Source: Emydura subglobosa (lineage: Eukaryota; Chordata; Testudines; Chelidae). Taken from it: a stretch of DNA of 64,000 nucleotides. The translations under genes were made by a program, and so were the position numbers. The number at the start of each line of letters is the position of its first letter. Position 1 is the stretch's first letter. The stretch is from NCBI GenBank assembly GCA_007922225.1, contig ML679961.1, positions 63,173,885 to 63,237,884 of the forward strand, given 5' to 3'. Below the pieces are notes generated by a model. That model had not been told where the DNA came from. It saw nothing but the letters and a program-made list of their open reading frames with translations, and did no database searches. Shown here piece after piece: positions 9,711 to 20,900 of the stretch.

Positions 9711-10589
9711 ACACAGGACCGTCCTGCCCCTCTACGAATTTGTTGCATGTTAAAGGCTTCGGAGTATTTGCTCATGCAGTTTATTTCCCTGGATTTCACT
9801 ATATGCACATCAGCTGGGCAAGGTAGCCCACTGATCTAACAGCAGATATTTCCACATGGAGAATTTTAATGCAACTTTTTAATTGAACCTGAGATCATTT
9901 AAAAGTATGAATTCAGTTTTTCATGAGGCATTTACCAGCTTATGACAGCTGCAGTTACAAAAATCAGTGAGTCAGGAAAAACTCTGTCTTGCTGTGACGG
10001 GGAAGTGGATAAACTACCACATAGAGGCTAAGAATGGGAAAATGACGACACTGGATCTTCTGAGGCAAGCACCTTCCAGGCAACCTTATGGTAAAGGTTC
10101 TTAATAGTAAGAAATACAAGAGCTGACTCATCCAGCACATCAGACCATTTCCTCTTCTAGCCTCCCTGTATTATGTGGAGTTCCAACTGATTAAATCAAC
10201 TTGGGAGAGGAAAACAGAGCTCTAGGTGCTGCTACTCTTCATAAGAGCAATTTTACTCCCACTTCCTTCTCTAGCATCTCTCCTCATTGTCCTGAATTAA
10301 CCTGCCTTGAAGGAACATACATGTCCCAACAGTCATATGCTAGCTCCCCAAACAAATCTGTCACAGAGCCTTCAGGCCTCAACATTACATCCATTAGATT
10401 CCCAATATCTCTCTTATAATCCCTCAGATGGTGCATAAGGAAAAGATGAAACAGTAAAAATGTTATCTACATTTTCTTCTGCTCTTTTCTGTTGTCAGGT
10501 GTTGAGTGCTTGTCAATGTTGGCTGTGTGTGTGCCCCCCAGGTAGGTGCTGTCTCAGCTCTGGACAGGTAACTGAGATGGCACTCACGA

Positions 10590-10795
10590 TCGAATGAATT
10601 GACACGACCACGGTCCTTGAGGTTCATATAACGGTATGATACCATTGTCCCACTGTTTCCTTGTGCTGTCCTGTCCGTCTTTCCATTTCCATCTTTTGTC
10701 TCTTCTTGTTGGGGCAGGGACCATCTTTTTGCCCTGTCTTTGTACAATGCCTAACACAATGGGGTCTTGATCTACGACAGGGGCTCCTAGACATC
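10590..10795 (+). mobile_element. SINE tail, plus strand
   Basis: GGGGCAGGGACCATCTTTTT, TTTGTACAATGCCTAACACA and ATGGGGTCTTGATCTACG are the standard tail of the turtle MIR-like SINE. The body upstream is too diverged to outline. Confidence 0.6.
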
Positions 10796-11690
10796 ATAAT
10801 AATGCAAATTAATTATACTTAACAATAGTGATGGTTGGCCTAGAATAACAGCCAACAGAATTGAATAGAATGATAAGATTCACAGGACTTGGGGCCAGTA
10901 CTCAGTGGGTTCTGATTTGGGCCTTCACTGAAAGACGGTTCAGGCCCTTTGCCCTAACTGGCTGTAAGAGTTGGAGAAAACAAACTGATGTCCAAATTCT
11001 GGGGCAGGGATCTTCTCATATTCATTCATTTGCAGGATTTGAACCTGACTTTGAAAAGCTTCTGGTTAAAATTAAGGATGGTAGAGTTAAACTTATTTAA
11101 TTTGAAACCAAGCTGAAAAATGTGGGTTGTCAGTTTAGAGCAGAACTTGATGTTTTTGAAGTTCAAATTCTGAGTGGCTCTGGCAATATCAGAGTTATTT
11201 TTTTAAATAATTCCCTGATCATCCCAGAATTTCTTTAAAACAAGTATCTTTATTGTTGATGTTTTTTAAATCATAGGATTCAATTTAGATACATGATTTA
11301 AAAAAAAAAAAAAGTTCTGTGGAAAAACAGTGGTTCAGATTAAGGTTCTTAAAACATTGGTAAGGCTTGAAAAAAGTCACAAAGCCTAAAACCTTTTAGA
11401 AACTTGTTTAGCCCCTTCCTGTATAAAATTGCTTAATTCATTGAGAATTTTTTGGAAAATATACAGCAGATATATTTAAAATAACTAATGGGGTTAAAAT
11501 GAACAAGTATTAGGTTTGCAGAGTGGCGAAGATTTGGGATAATATACGACTAAATCCGGAGGCAGTCATTTTTTCATTGGAAGGTAGTTTTGGTTAGGAT
11601 TCTGGCATGCCTGGTAATTTACCCCACAAAACAAAAGGGGTGGTAGCTGTAGAAGGATACCAGCAAGAATGCAGTTGAGCTGTAATAGCA
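10796..11690. other. Region upstream of the SYNJ2BP promoter
   Basis: AT-rich non-coding DNA with an A-tract at about 11298-11312. No recognisable repeat or exon is seen. It becomes GC-richer from about 11700, where the promoter-like segment begins. Confidence 0.5.
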
Positions 11691-11696
11691 GAAAGG

Positions 11697-11710
11697 ACTA
11701 CAAATCCCAG
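11697..11710 (+). promoter_or_regulatory. ZNF143/THAP11-type promoter motif upstream of SYNJ2BP
   Basis: ACTACAAATCCCAG lies about 180 bases upstream of the SYNJ2BP ATG. It matches the ACTACAnnTCCCA core bound by ZNF143 at many housekeeping vertebrate promoters. The surrounding 11.70-11.83 kb is GC- and CpG-richer than its flanks and has no clear TATA box, which suits a TATA-less housekeeping promoter. The motif is seen directly; factor binding is inferred. Confidence 0.6.
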
Positions 11711-11891
11711 AGATCTTAGCAGCGTCTCCTCCCTCGCCGTCCGACTCGTTCAGAGGCTGATGAAACTGAAAGTGCTGCAGCAGCGGCTGCTGCTTCAAGC
11801 CCGCCCGGCAGATTATTTCACCTTCAACCGTATAGAGGAGAGGAATCCAGTGGTAGGCAGGCAAAGAGAGTGAGCTTTAAAACAGAGAAGC

Positions 11892-11955
11892 ATGAACGGA
11901 GGAGTAGACTGTATCCTCTCGGAGGAAGTGATCAATCTCACCAGAGGACCTTCAG
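11892..11955 (+). CDS. SYNJ2BP: SYNJ2BP coding exon 1
   Basis: This exon carries the start codon and the first 21 codons plus one base (phase 1 end). It codes for the N-terminal strand up to NLTRGPS, just before the PDZ binding loop. The donor after 11955 is GTACAG. A TAG-free 5' leader continues upstream through AGAAGC directly before the ATG. The exon reads well past the donor in the same frame, but that extension has no similarity to the family, so the splice is preferred. Confidence 0.94.
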
Positions 11956-14900
11956 GTACAGAGTTACAGATGGGGGTGGGAGCTTGGTTTGATGGTGTAC
12001 TTGTGATCTGGCGTGGAGCCTGGCTCTGTGTAACTCACTTGGCTTCAGAGCTGCCAGGAAAGGTCTGGGTTGAGGCCTGTATAATCCTGGCACTAGTTTC
12101 TAGTAGCAAAGTCATTTGCAATACCTTCAGCGTGGAAGAGAAATCTAGGCAGAAGGAATCTGTGGTTTTAAAACCCACACAACTTTTCTTTTAAAACGTA
12201 CTTGCAGCTTCTCTGGATGCTCTGGGGGAGGAGGGCTAAGGCTGCATTGCACTTCGATTCATACGCCTCTAAAGGGACTTGCTCATTGCTCAGTTACATC
12301 AGCCTACATTAGCTTGTGCTCCACCTGAAAAGAGGCTACCAATAAAATCTCCACAATTAAAAGGGGGTGGGCCAGGGAAAGAGAATGCAGCTGGATTTTC
12401 TTCCAAGGAAATACAATCATGCTTTTGCTTTTTAAAAGGAAGAGCGGGGGGTTTCTGAGGTTTAACCAGATACTGACTCTAAGATGTAACAGTGGTTTTT
12501 TCTCTCTCCAAGGGAGAGCTAAGAAGTTTAAAAAAACAAACAAACAAAAAAAGATAGAAAACAAGGCTGCAAAGGAAGCCTGCGTGTTGAGCAGGTGTGT
12601 AGCTGTATATTTGTACTACCATGCAATTGATGAAGGTAAGGGGGTGGGAAAACAATCCTAGGTCTGTAAGATAATGCAGCCAGCAATGAACTATTCTTAT
12701 CTTGCAAGAAAGGAGATGTTGTTGACCTTTCAATCTTGGCACTTTGGCCCTGGTTTTTAAAGTTATTTAAGTGTTGCTGTGCTTAGTGTTGTGATACCTA
12801 ACTGATTTAGGAGCCTATATCTCATTTTCAAAGGGATTTAGGCCCTCTCAATGGGATTTCTAAATGCTTAGGTCATTTGCAAATGAGATTTTAGGCTCCT
12901 AAATGAGTTAGCACAACACTGAGTGCAGCAATGGTTAAATACCTTTTAAAAATCCAGGACTTTGTCTAGATGAAGGCCTGGTCTACACGACATGGTTAGG
13001 TCTATGTAAGCTGCCTTGTGTCAATCTAGCTGTGGAAGTGTCTTCACTTAAATTTGGCTCCTGCCATTGTAAGAGCCTCTCTACGCCCATTTAGTAACAG
13101 CCCTTCCCTGACTGCCACGGAATGATGGTTGATATAGTTAATTCGATGCAGTGTCAGTGTAGATATTGCCTTGCTTATGTCGACTGTTACAGGCCTTCAG
13201 GAACTGTCACAAAATGCCCTACACTGACAATAGATACAAGTGCTCCTAGTGAGGATATACACCCAACACGAGCCAACTGTGCACATATGAAGTGATTTAA
13301 TAATTGTGGCTGTATGCCAATGTAAGTTGGGTTGACATAATTTTGTGCTGTAGGTATGGTTGAAGGATTAAAACAGATTGAGTTAACAAGCACTGACACC
13401 TTTAACCACCTGTAAAATCATGTTAGCTGGCTGTGCTGTAACCTAGGCTCCATCCAGCTGCACTTTCTCCCGCTTAATATCGCCACAATTTTCATCCCCT
13501 TGACCCTAGTCCTCCATTAGAAACATCTCTGTAGTTTCTTGTATTCTGATTCATGCCGTGATAGCATCCTCCAGTGAGGAAAAAACCCAGCCCCCTCTTT
13601 GAGGTACAATTTTTTCACTCAAAACTGCCTCCCAAACCCATTGTGAAAACAGCGCAATACACACTCACACATTGACTTTTGGCCCCTTATACTCAAGGAG
13701 TTGAAGCTGACCTGTGAGGACTCTAATTTAGATTGCCTTTTCTTTTTAAGCCTTTTATTTGAAGAAATTGAATGGCTGAAGTGTCAATTGTAGACAAAAA
13801 TTCACTCAATATATGTTTAGCATAACGAATATGGTATATGTAAGCAAAACATGACTGACATTACCACAGCAGACAAGCCCCAGAACTTTCAAAAGTGCCC
13901 CCTGCTTTTGGGAGAACAATGCGAGTCTGCCTCTCGGAGGTGCGTCGCACTCACAGCTCCTGTGGAATTCAGCTGGAGGTTCGGTTGCTCAGCACTTGTG
14001 AAATGGACACACTGGGCACCCAAAATCACTGGGCCACTTCTGCAAATGTTGGTCAGGGTGACCATGTGCCACACTACCTGCTTTGTGTTTACTGTTGCTG
14101 TGACAGTCTGGTTTGGCCAATGTACATGGCGGAGGGGCATTGCTGGCACATGATGGCATATATTACATTAGTAGATGTGCAGGTGAATGAGTGAGTTCCT
14201 TATGGTGTGGCTGATGTGGTTAGGGCCTGTCATGGTGTCACTAGAGTCGATTTCTATTTCTTGCATCTGACGAAGTGGGTTACAGCCCACGAAAGCTTAT
14301 GCCTGCAGAAATTAAATTTGTTAGTCTTTAAAATGCTACAAGACTCTCGTTGTTTTGACCTAAATATGTACAATCTGATGTCAAAAGGTGAAAGACTCCA
14401 TATCCCCAGAATCATCCAGTCTAATTCAGGTGTGTGAGGCGGGTGTGCAGTTGTTAGGCTATTCCTTATCCCTGTTCTGCTTCAGATGTCATAGCACTGC
14501 TGCTTTGGTGTCTGAATCATGTGCTGATGCTAACCGCTGATCAAATTCTAACTTGCTAGATGTATGCCTTGGGGCCCATGCTGACTTGCAGTTATTCTTG
14601 TACATTAGAGAACACTCTGACCTGAATTTATTTGCTAGCACTTGAAATCTTTGTCTTATGGCCTCTGGATCCCAGCTATGATTGTTGATACTTTTTTTTT
14701 ATATAAGGGGTACATATTTTATACAGTTAAATAGCAAGATATGAAATTATCTGTAGGGTACAAGGTGTTCTTATTTCCTCAGAATATCAAAGCATATATC
14801 ACGTAGTTTATCATTCACTTCTTTGGCAAAGTACAGGTGCCTGTACGGTTTAATCCTTTTTTACATATGAATGTTGACTATGTTTGCAAACTATTAAAGT

Positions 14901-17900
14901 GGGTACGGTATAAAACATCTCTGGCAAAAGTTTGTTGAACAGGAAGAAGCGGCAGAACAGTATATTTAAAAATATATTCTTGTTACACTGATGAAAAAAA
15001 TCACATTTTTATGGAACGTCAGTTTATTTTATAATTTCATCTTGAAGTATTTTGCCATTTGGTGTCTTTTTTAGCCTGTAGATCAATGATGACCCTTCCT
15101 TCTCAAAGAAGAGAGAACTGTGAAACTTGCACCTGTTCTCAATACAGTACATTCTGTTTAATAGCAACCTGGATATTAACAACTTCCGATTAATAGCAAC
15201 ATTTTGCAGGGAACCAATTCCCTTCCATTGATCATCATAATGTTAATGGGATTCAGATATTGGCAATAGCATGCTGCTTATTAGCAACGTTTTTTTGGAA
15301 GAAAGGCTCCAGCTACATGCAGGTTTGTGGGGCTGCAGGCAGGGAGAAGAGTCCAGGGACCTGGCTACAGCCCTGCAAACCTGTTTGCTGCTGGTGCTTT
15401 GCTCATCACAGTATTTCCTTCTGGGGATGCAGGCCCGCAAACTTGCCTGTGGATACAGACCGCACAGGAGATAAGGGTTATAGGTGGCCAGGAGAGGGTT
15501 GGCTACAGCCCAGTTGCTGGAACTGCAGAGTACCTCTCTTTGCCCCTGTGCCCTCCCAACTGCATCCTGCTGGGGGTCTCCATATTGGGAAGGAACTGCT
15601 GGGGTGTGCTGAGCTCCCACCTCCTGAGAGTATAGGGAGAAGTACCCTGCAGCCCTGTTCCCTGGAATGTCCTGGCATTTTGGCTGCAGCCCCTCCTCCT
15701 TGCTGCTGTCTTGCTTGCAAGCAGGTTTGTGTGGCTGCAACCAGGGAAGGCACGTCCCAGCACTTCTTTCTCTGGCTGCTGCCTCACATACCTGCCTTCT
15801 GCTTATTAGCAACTGCTGGATAATAGCAACTTTTTGCTGGCAACAGTATTTAGCAGCCAATTGGGGCATGCACTGAAGACAGTGGCTCACCCCTACACCC
15901 TCTGATCTCCTATAAGTGAGCTAAAGGTCACCTCCAAGCTGGGACAAGCTAGCTTTTATTTGCCATTCTGTTTGTAAATCGCCTGCTTCATATTCCTCTA
16001 CCAGTGCATAGAGGGAGAGAGCATCAGCCTGGTTACGTGTGTGGCTGGGACTTGCTTTCAGACCATGTTTGGAGTAGCTTCTGAGTAACAGGATCATGTC
16101 AGAAGGGGACTATCTTCCCCCTTCCCTCCCTCAGATGTTTGGTATGTCTGCTCCTGACTTCCCAAGTCTCATGCCCCTGGACCATCTCCCTCCTTATCAT
16201 TTATTATTTACAAATATTTTGTTGCATTGTGGTACAGAATGTGCTCTTGCAGTCCATGGGAGTTCCAGCCTTTGAGTTCAGTCTGTTCTTCTGGATAAGA
16301 TTTAGCAACAAGTCTTAATCTTCCCATGCACTTTAATCCACCAGCTGGTTACAACCAGAGGTCTGTAATCAAATTTATTTTTAACAAACAAAAACCCCAG
16401 GCTGCCTTGATCAGACAAAATTTCCATTTCAATTTTTGGTGTGATTTTTATACCCTAGTACTTTGCATTCCTTTCCTGTCCTGTTTTGGATTCCTGGGAC
16501 AGCATAAAGTGCTTGCACAATTGCTTCTGCTGCTTACATAAAAGGTGAAGTGGCTAAGAACTCTGAGGGCAGGGTTTTACCCAAGGACATGATGAGTTGA
16601 CAAATGCCCTAGGGCCTGATCTAATGACTTGTAAACATTTAAATCATGGTTAAATGCAGGACTGGAAGTTGAGCGGTCTGGGCTTCAAGATCCTGAGCAA
16701 GTCAGGTAACCGCTCAATGCCTCAGCTTCCCCGTCTATAAAATGGGAATAATACTTCCTACCTCACAGAGGTGTTGGGGGGCTTGTTTCATTATTGCTTG
16801 AAGATAGACCTACAAAATGGTCCACTGTAGAGTCTTTTGGTTTCCTTGAAAAAAACAGTTATTGATGAGAAATTGTCCTGGATAGTGAGGGCTGGAGAAG
16901 GCCATGCTGCATTGGGGCCACTTCTTTATCTAACTGTAAGGATGTCTTGAACTGTTATTGAACCTATTTCTTTTCTACTTGACATTCTTTGTCTCCTGTG
17001 TGTCTTAGGATTGGGCTTTAACATTGTTGGTGGGACAGATCATCAGTACATTGCCAATGACAGTGGCATCTATGTCAGCCGGATCAAAGAAAATGGGGCT
17101 GCCGCCCTTGATGGCCGATTACAAGAGGGAGACAAAATTTTAGCGGTAAGCCATTCCCTGGGAGACATGTCTTGGGGGATCAGGGAGAGTTTTGGCTAGG
17201 AAGGAGATGAGATGGGATACCCTGTAGACCAGAGATCATCCCAATCCCATTCGGCCTTCTTGCTTTGCCAGAAACATTCCTTGGCCTCTGGGGTTGCACG
17301 CCTACATGACTTGCATCTCAGATTTTTTATTATACTGAGGGCCTGATTCTCCTATTTCTGGTATTTCAGTACTGTGACTCTACTGAAGTGACTGGCATTG
17401 CTTGTGATCAGTGTGTGAGGAGAATCCATCTCTCAGCTGCTAGGTTTCTCTCCCCTGCATATTAGTTGGTGTGATAAAAGGATTATTATTAACCATTTTC
17501 TCAGGAGGATCTGAAGGGTTTCACTGTAACCCAACAAGTGTAACTTAGGCTGCTTTCCTTGCCAGAACCATAGTTAAGGTGGATCAAATGTGATCTGAAT
17601 ATTTTCTTCTGCTATTGTCAGTTATACAAGGTGATAGCACTTTAACAAGCAAAGAAGAACAAGGATGTCTGCTAAAATATGCATCATTTGTATGTCTAAT
17701 GGATTTTAATTATATTTTTTAAGCTTACTTGTTACAGTGTTACAGTTTTAGTTTTATATAAACAAATTAAGAGTGGCTCGTGCAGGTTGGAGCTTGATTG
17801 TTGAATCAAGTACCTAGTCCTAACAGTGTGATAATTGTGTACAAGCAGTTAAAGGATGTAAATTCCAAGAAGGGGGAGGAATAGTTTAGTGTGATCCCAT

Positions 17901-20900
17901 GGAGTATAACTAGGAGTAATGAGATGAAACTTAGCAAAAGAAAAGCTGAGTATCAGGAAATACTTCATGATCATGATAGCTACAAAGCCTTGAAATGTCT
18001 TCTACAAGAAGTAGTATTTTATGAGAAATGTTCTTTCATGAGAAGTGGAATTATTTAAAACTGGACAGGACAAAGCACCAGGGAATCTACAGTAGGGAGT
18101 AATCTTGCATAGATCCCCTGGTTTGGTCTCCATTGGCGTGTTAGATTACCTAATGGGTTTTATCTATTTTTCAAGCCTTATTTCCAATAAAAGTATGTCA
18201 TTATCCCATGAAAGCCAATAAAAGGGCCAAGGCATTCACTAACTGAAGTTTTTATTTTGATTGCATCTTGAATTTGTTAGTCAGTATTCATCCATTAAGC
18301 TTGAATGCATTTCATGCCACAGCATTTGACAGTGAGTAGATAATGTCACAATTCAGGGCAACTGCACCTATGTTTCCCTTCAGTGGTCCAGCAAGGGCAC
18401 CTGCTCTCAGGCTTCCAGCTCCCCAGCCGTTGCCTTTCTTGGATGGAAACCTGTGTTTCTCTTTCTTTTGACCTCGATATTTCCAGACCACACAGTCCCC
18501 TGACTATACCATGTTATTCGCAGCATAGAAAGGTTTCCCAAGCGTTTCTGCTTTCTTTCTCTTCAGAGATGGAGAACAGTGTGACTGCCCACAGTTACAG
18601 GTACCACACAGCTCTCATTGTGTAAGCCTATTTTATTCTTAAGGTATTAGCATCCCCCTCCTCCTAGAGGAGTTATATACACAGTTGCATTTTTAATACA
18701 AAGGACCCCAAAGATATTAAACCAAATTCAATTAGGTTTAACTTAATTCAGTAAAATTCATTCAGGACATTGCAAGGAATCGCCACTCTGTCACAGATGT
18801 ACTAAAAGTGTGCACATTCTAAAATGGGCAAATGCTAACAGCTCGTCGGTTTATCTTTTTAAAACGGCAAATTTATCAAATGCTTAATGTAAATGTATAT
18901 CTTTTTATTTGTGCATGAATATCCTTTAAATGTTTTATTTAAAAAATGTAAACATGGTCTCTTTTAAAGAGAGGAAAGTTTCCAAGAATGGATCAATGGA
19001 GGCTAAAATGTGAGGATGGGCCTTAGGGTAAATTAACAAATTCTGTTCCAGTTCCTCTTTAAAGAAGGATTGCAAAGTTGTGGGTCTTCCTCCCCTTTCT
19101 TAAGACTTCTTTAGAATCCTAAAAGGAGTGTGTGTGTGTATGCGCGAGCATGTGTGTGTGCACGCACAAATATGTAGCTTTAAAATATGTAACTGATTTT
19201 TGGACAGTCTTTAGATGTACTCTTGTTTTTTGCTTCTGTGTAACTTTCTCTTTGGACTGAAATTTCTCATGCTTCATCTCAAATCCATGTTCAGGTTATT
19301 TGCAAAGTGTTTGAAGAAAACAGATGGAACTATTTTTTCAGTTATGCCAACATGAAGGAGTCTTAAAAAAAAGACTTGGGTAGCTCAGATTAGTTTTCAA
19401 ACTTCATACTTGACTTTGATTTAGTCCTCAGTGTAGATAGTGTTTGTGAAGAAATTGAGGTTACAGGCAGTGTCAGAATGACAGACTATATATATGTTGT
19501 CCTTCATTTTCAGTAGTTCCAGTATTATTAGTCAAAAAAATTATATACTATAATTTCTTTGACATTGCTCGGCCTCCCCCAAAGATAAAAATCATGAACA
19601 GTAGAATCCATTTTATTTCAAAATGTTTGAGACTTCAAAACACACTCATGTAAATAGGGGGTTGGATGAGACCGGTAAGATGCTGGGCAAGTAATTTTAT
19701 AGCAGAACTGGATAAATAGGATTCTATTGTATTAAGAACCTGCTTCACCCTCTGTATATAGAATTAGGGGTGAACCCAAGCTGCAGAAGTTCAGAACTAA
19801 CTTAGAAAAGTTTGGCAATGCTTTGATCTGGGGTTTTGGTTTGGGATGCTCTCTAACTGGAATATATTGAGGTCCTACTTAATTGTCTGGTAACAAAAAG
19901 TGAGAATAATGACTGGAAGAAGGCACTAAATCTTGCATTTAGAATAATTCTGACTACCTAAACTGGCTGTTGCTGTTTTGTTCTACAGTGCTGAGAGATG
20001 ACTGGTAGCTGTGGGATCAAGTTCTCCTTTTTATTCCTGTGTTAGGTTAACGGCAGGGACCTGAAGAATTTGCTGCACAAGGACGCTGTGGATCTGTTCA
20101 GGAGTGCAGGCTGCGAGGTTTCTCTAAAAGTTCAACACAGGGTGTGTATTGCCGGCTCCTGGGGGTTGTCCCTGAAGGTCTGCTACCACAGCTTGGGTCA
20201 GACAGGAGGAGAGTTTTGGAGATCCCTGTCTGCTCTGAACCTCTGGGAATTCTACTCTTCCTCTCTACAATGTAAACAATGGTTGTGGGTTTTTTGAGGG
20301 TGATGGTGAGAAGCTGTTTTTGTATTTATTTAATGAATGTACCTTTCTGCTAGGGTGAATGATCAAGTAAATGAACATCAGCAGTACCCATCCATCATGT
20401 TAAGTGATGCTCTGGAGAGGGCTGGAAAGTATAATATGGCAGAGTCTGGATGGCAGAGTCCCCTGATCTTTTCTTTGCTACTAGGAGTTGGAGTGGTATG
20501 GTCCCCCCCACCACTCTTATACAGTCATGTAACAAGCAAAATATGTCTCACTGGACAGTCAGATATAGTTCAAGTTTTCTCCCATATGTTAGTCTCTGGT
20601 GCTGTGTTGTCCATGTGGGAGAGGGATGTAAGATGATGGGAGAAGAGGTTGGGACCCTGTGTGGTAAGTCGTGATTCAGAATATAGTTCTGTAGGTAAGA
20701 AGTAAAACTCCGCTAGAGGGGGGCTGGGTTGCTCAGAAAATGGTGTTGGGATACTGAGCCTTTCATGGTCCTGCTGATTCAAATCTGGCCCAGGTCACTA
20801 ATGCTTGAAAGTTACAATCTGTGGGCTGTTTACTACCTATGTGACATGAATTACTGGGCTCAGTACCATTCTAGTGGGCAGGTGTCCATGTAACTAAAAC

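Larger units (their letters stand above)
11956..17008 (+). other. SYNJ2BP: SYNJ2BP intron 1 (5.05 kb)
   Basis: It has GT-AG borders (GTACAG ... TTAG). It holds the foldback at 12748, the DNA element at 12975, the hammerhead-like repeat at 14255, the TAGCAAC composite repeat at 15145 and a MIR-like SINE at 16655. No alternative coding exon was recognised. The open frame at 13851-14194 occurs on both strands and looks like unclassified GC-rich repeat. Confidence 0.85.

Noticed and set aside
13851..14194. About 100-codon frames on both strands in SYNJ2BP intron 1
   Set aside because: Mutually overlapping frames with no domain, lying beside a dispersed repeat. There is no splice-site support for an alternative exon.
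15243..15890. 215-codon minus-strand and 187-codon plus-strand frames
   Set aside because: Both strands are open across the same GC-rich repeat core, and neither resembles a known family.
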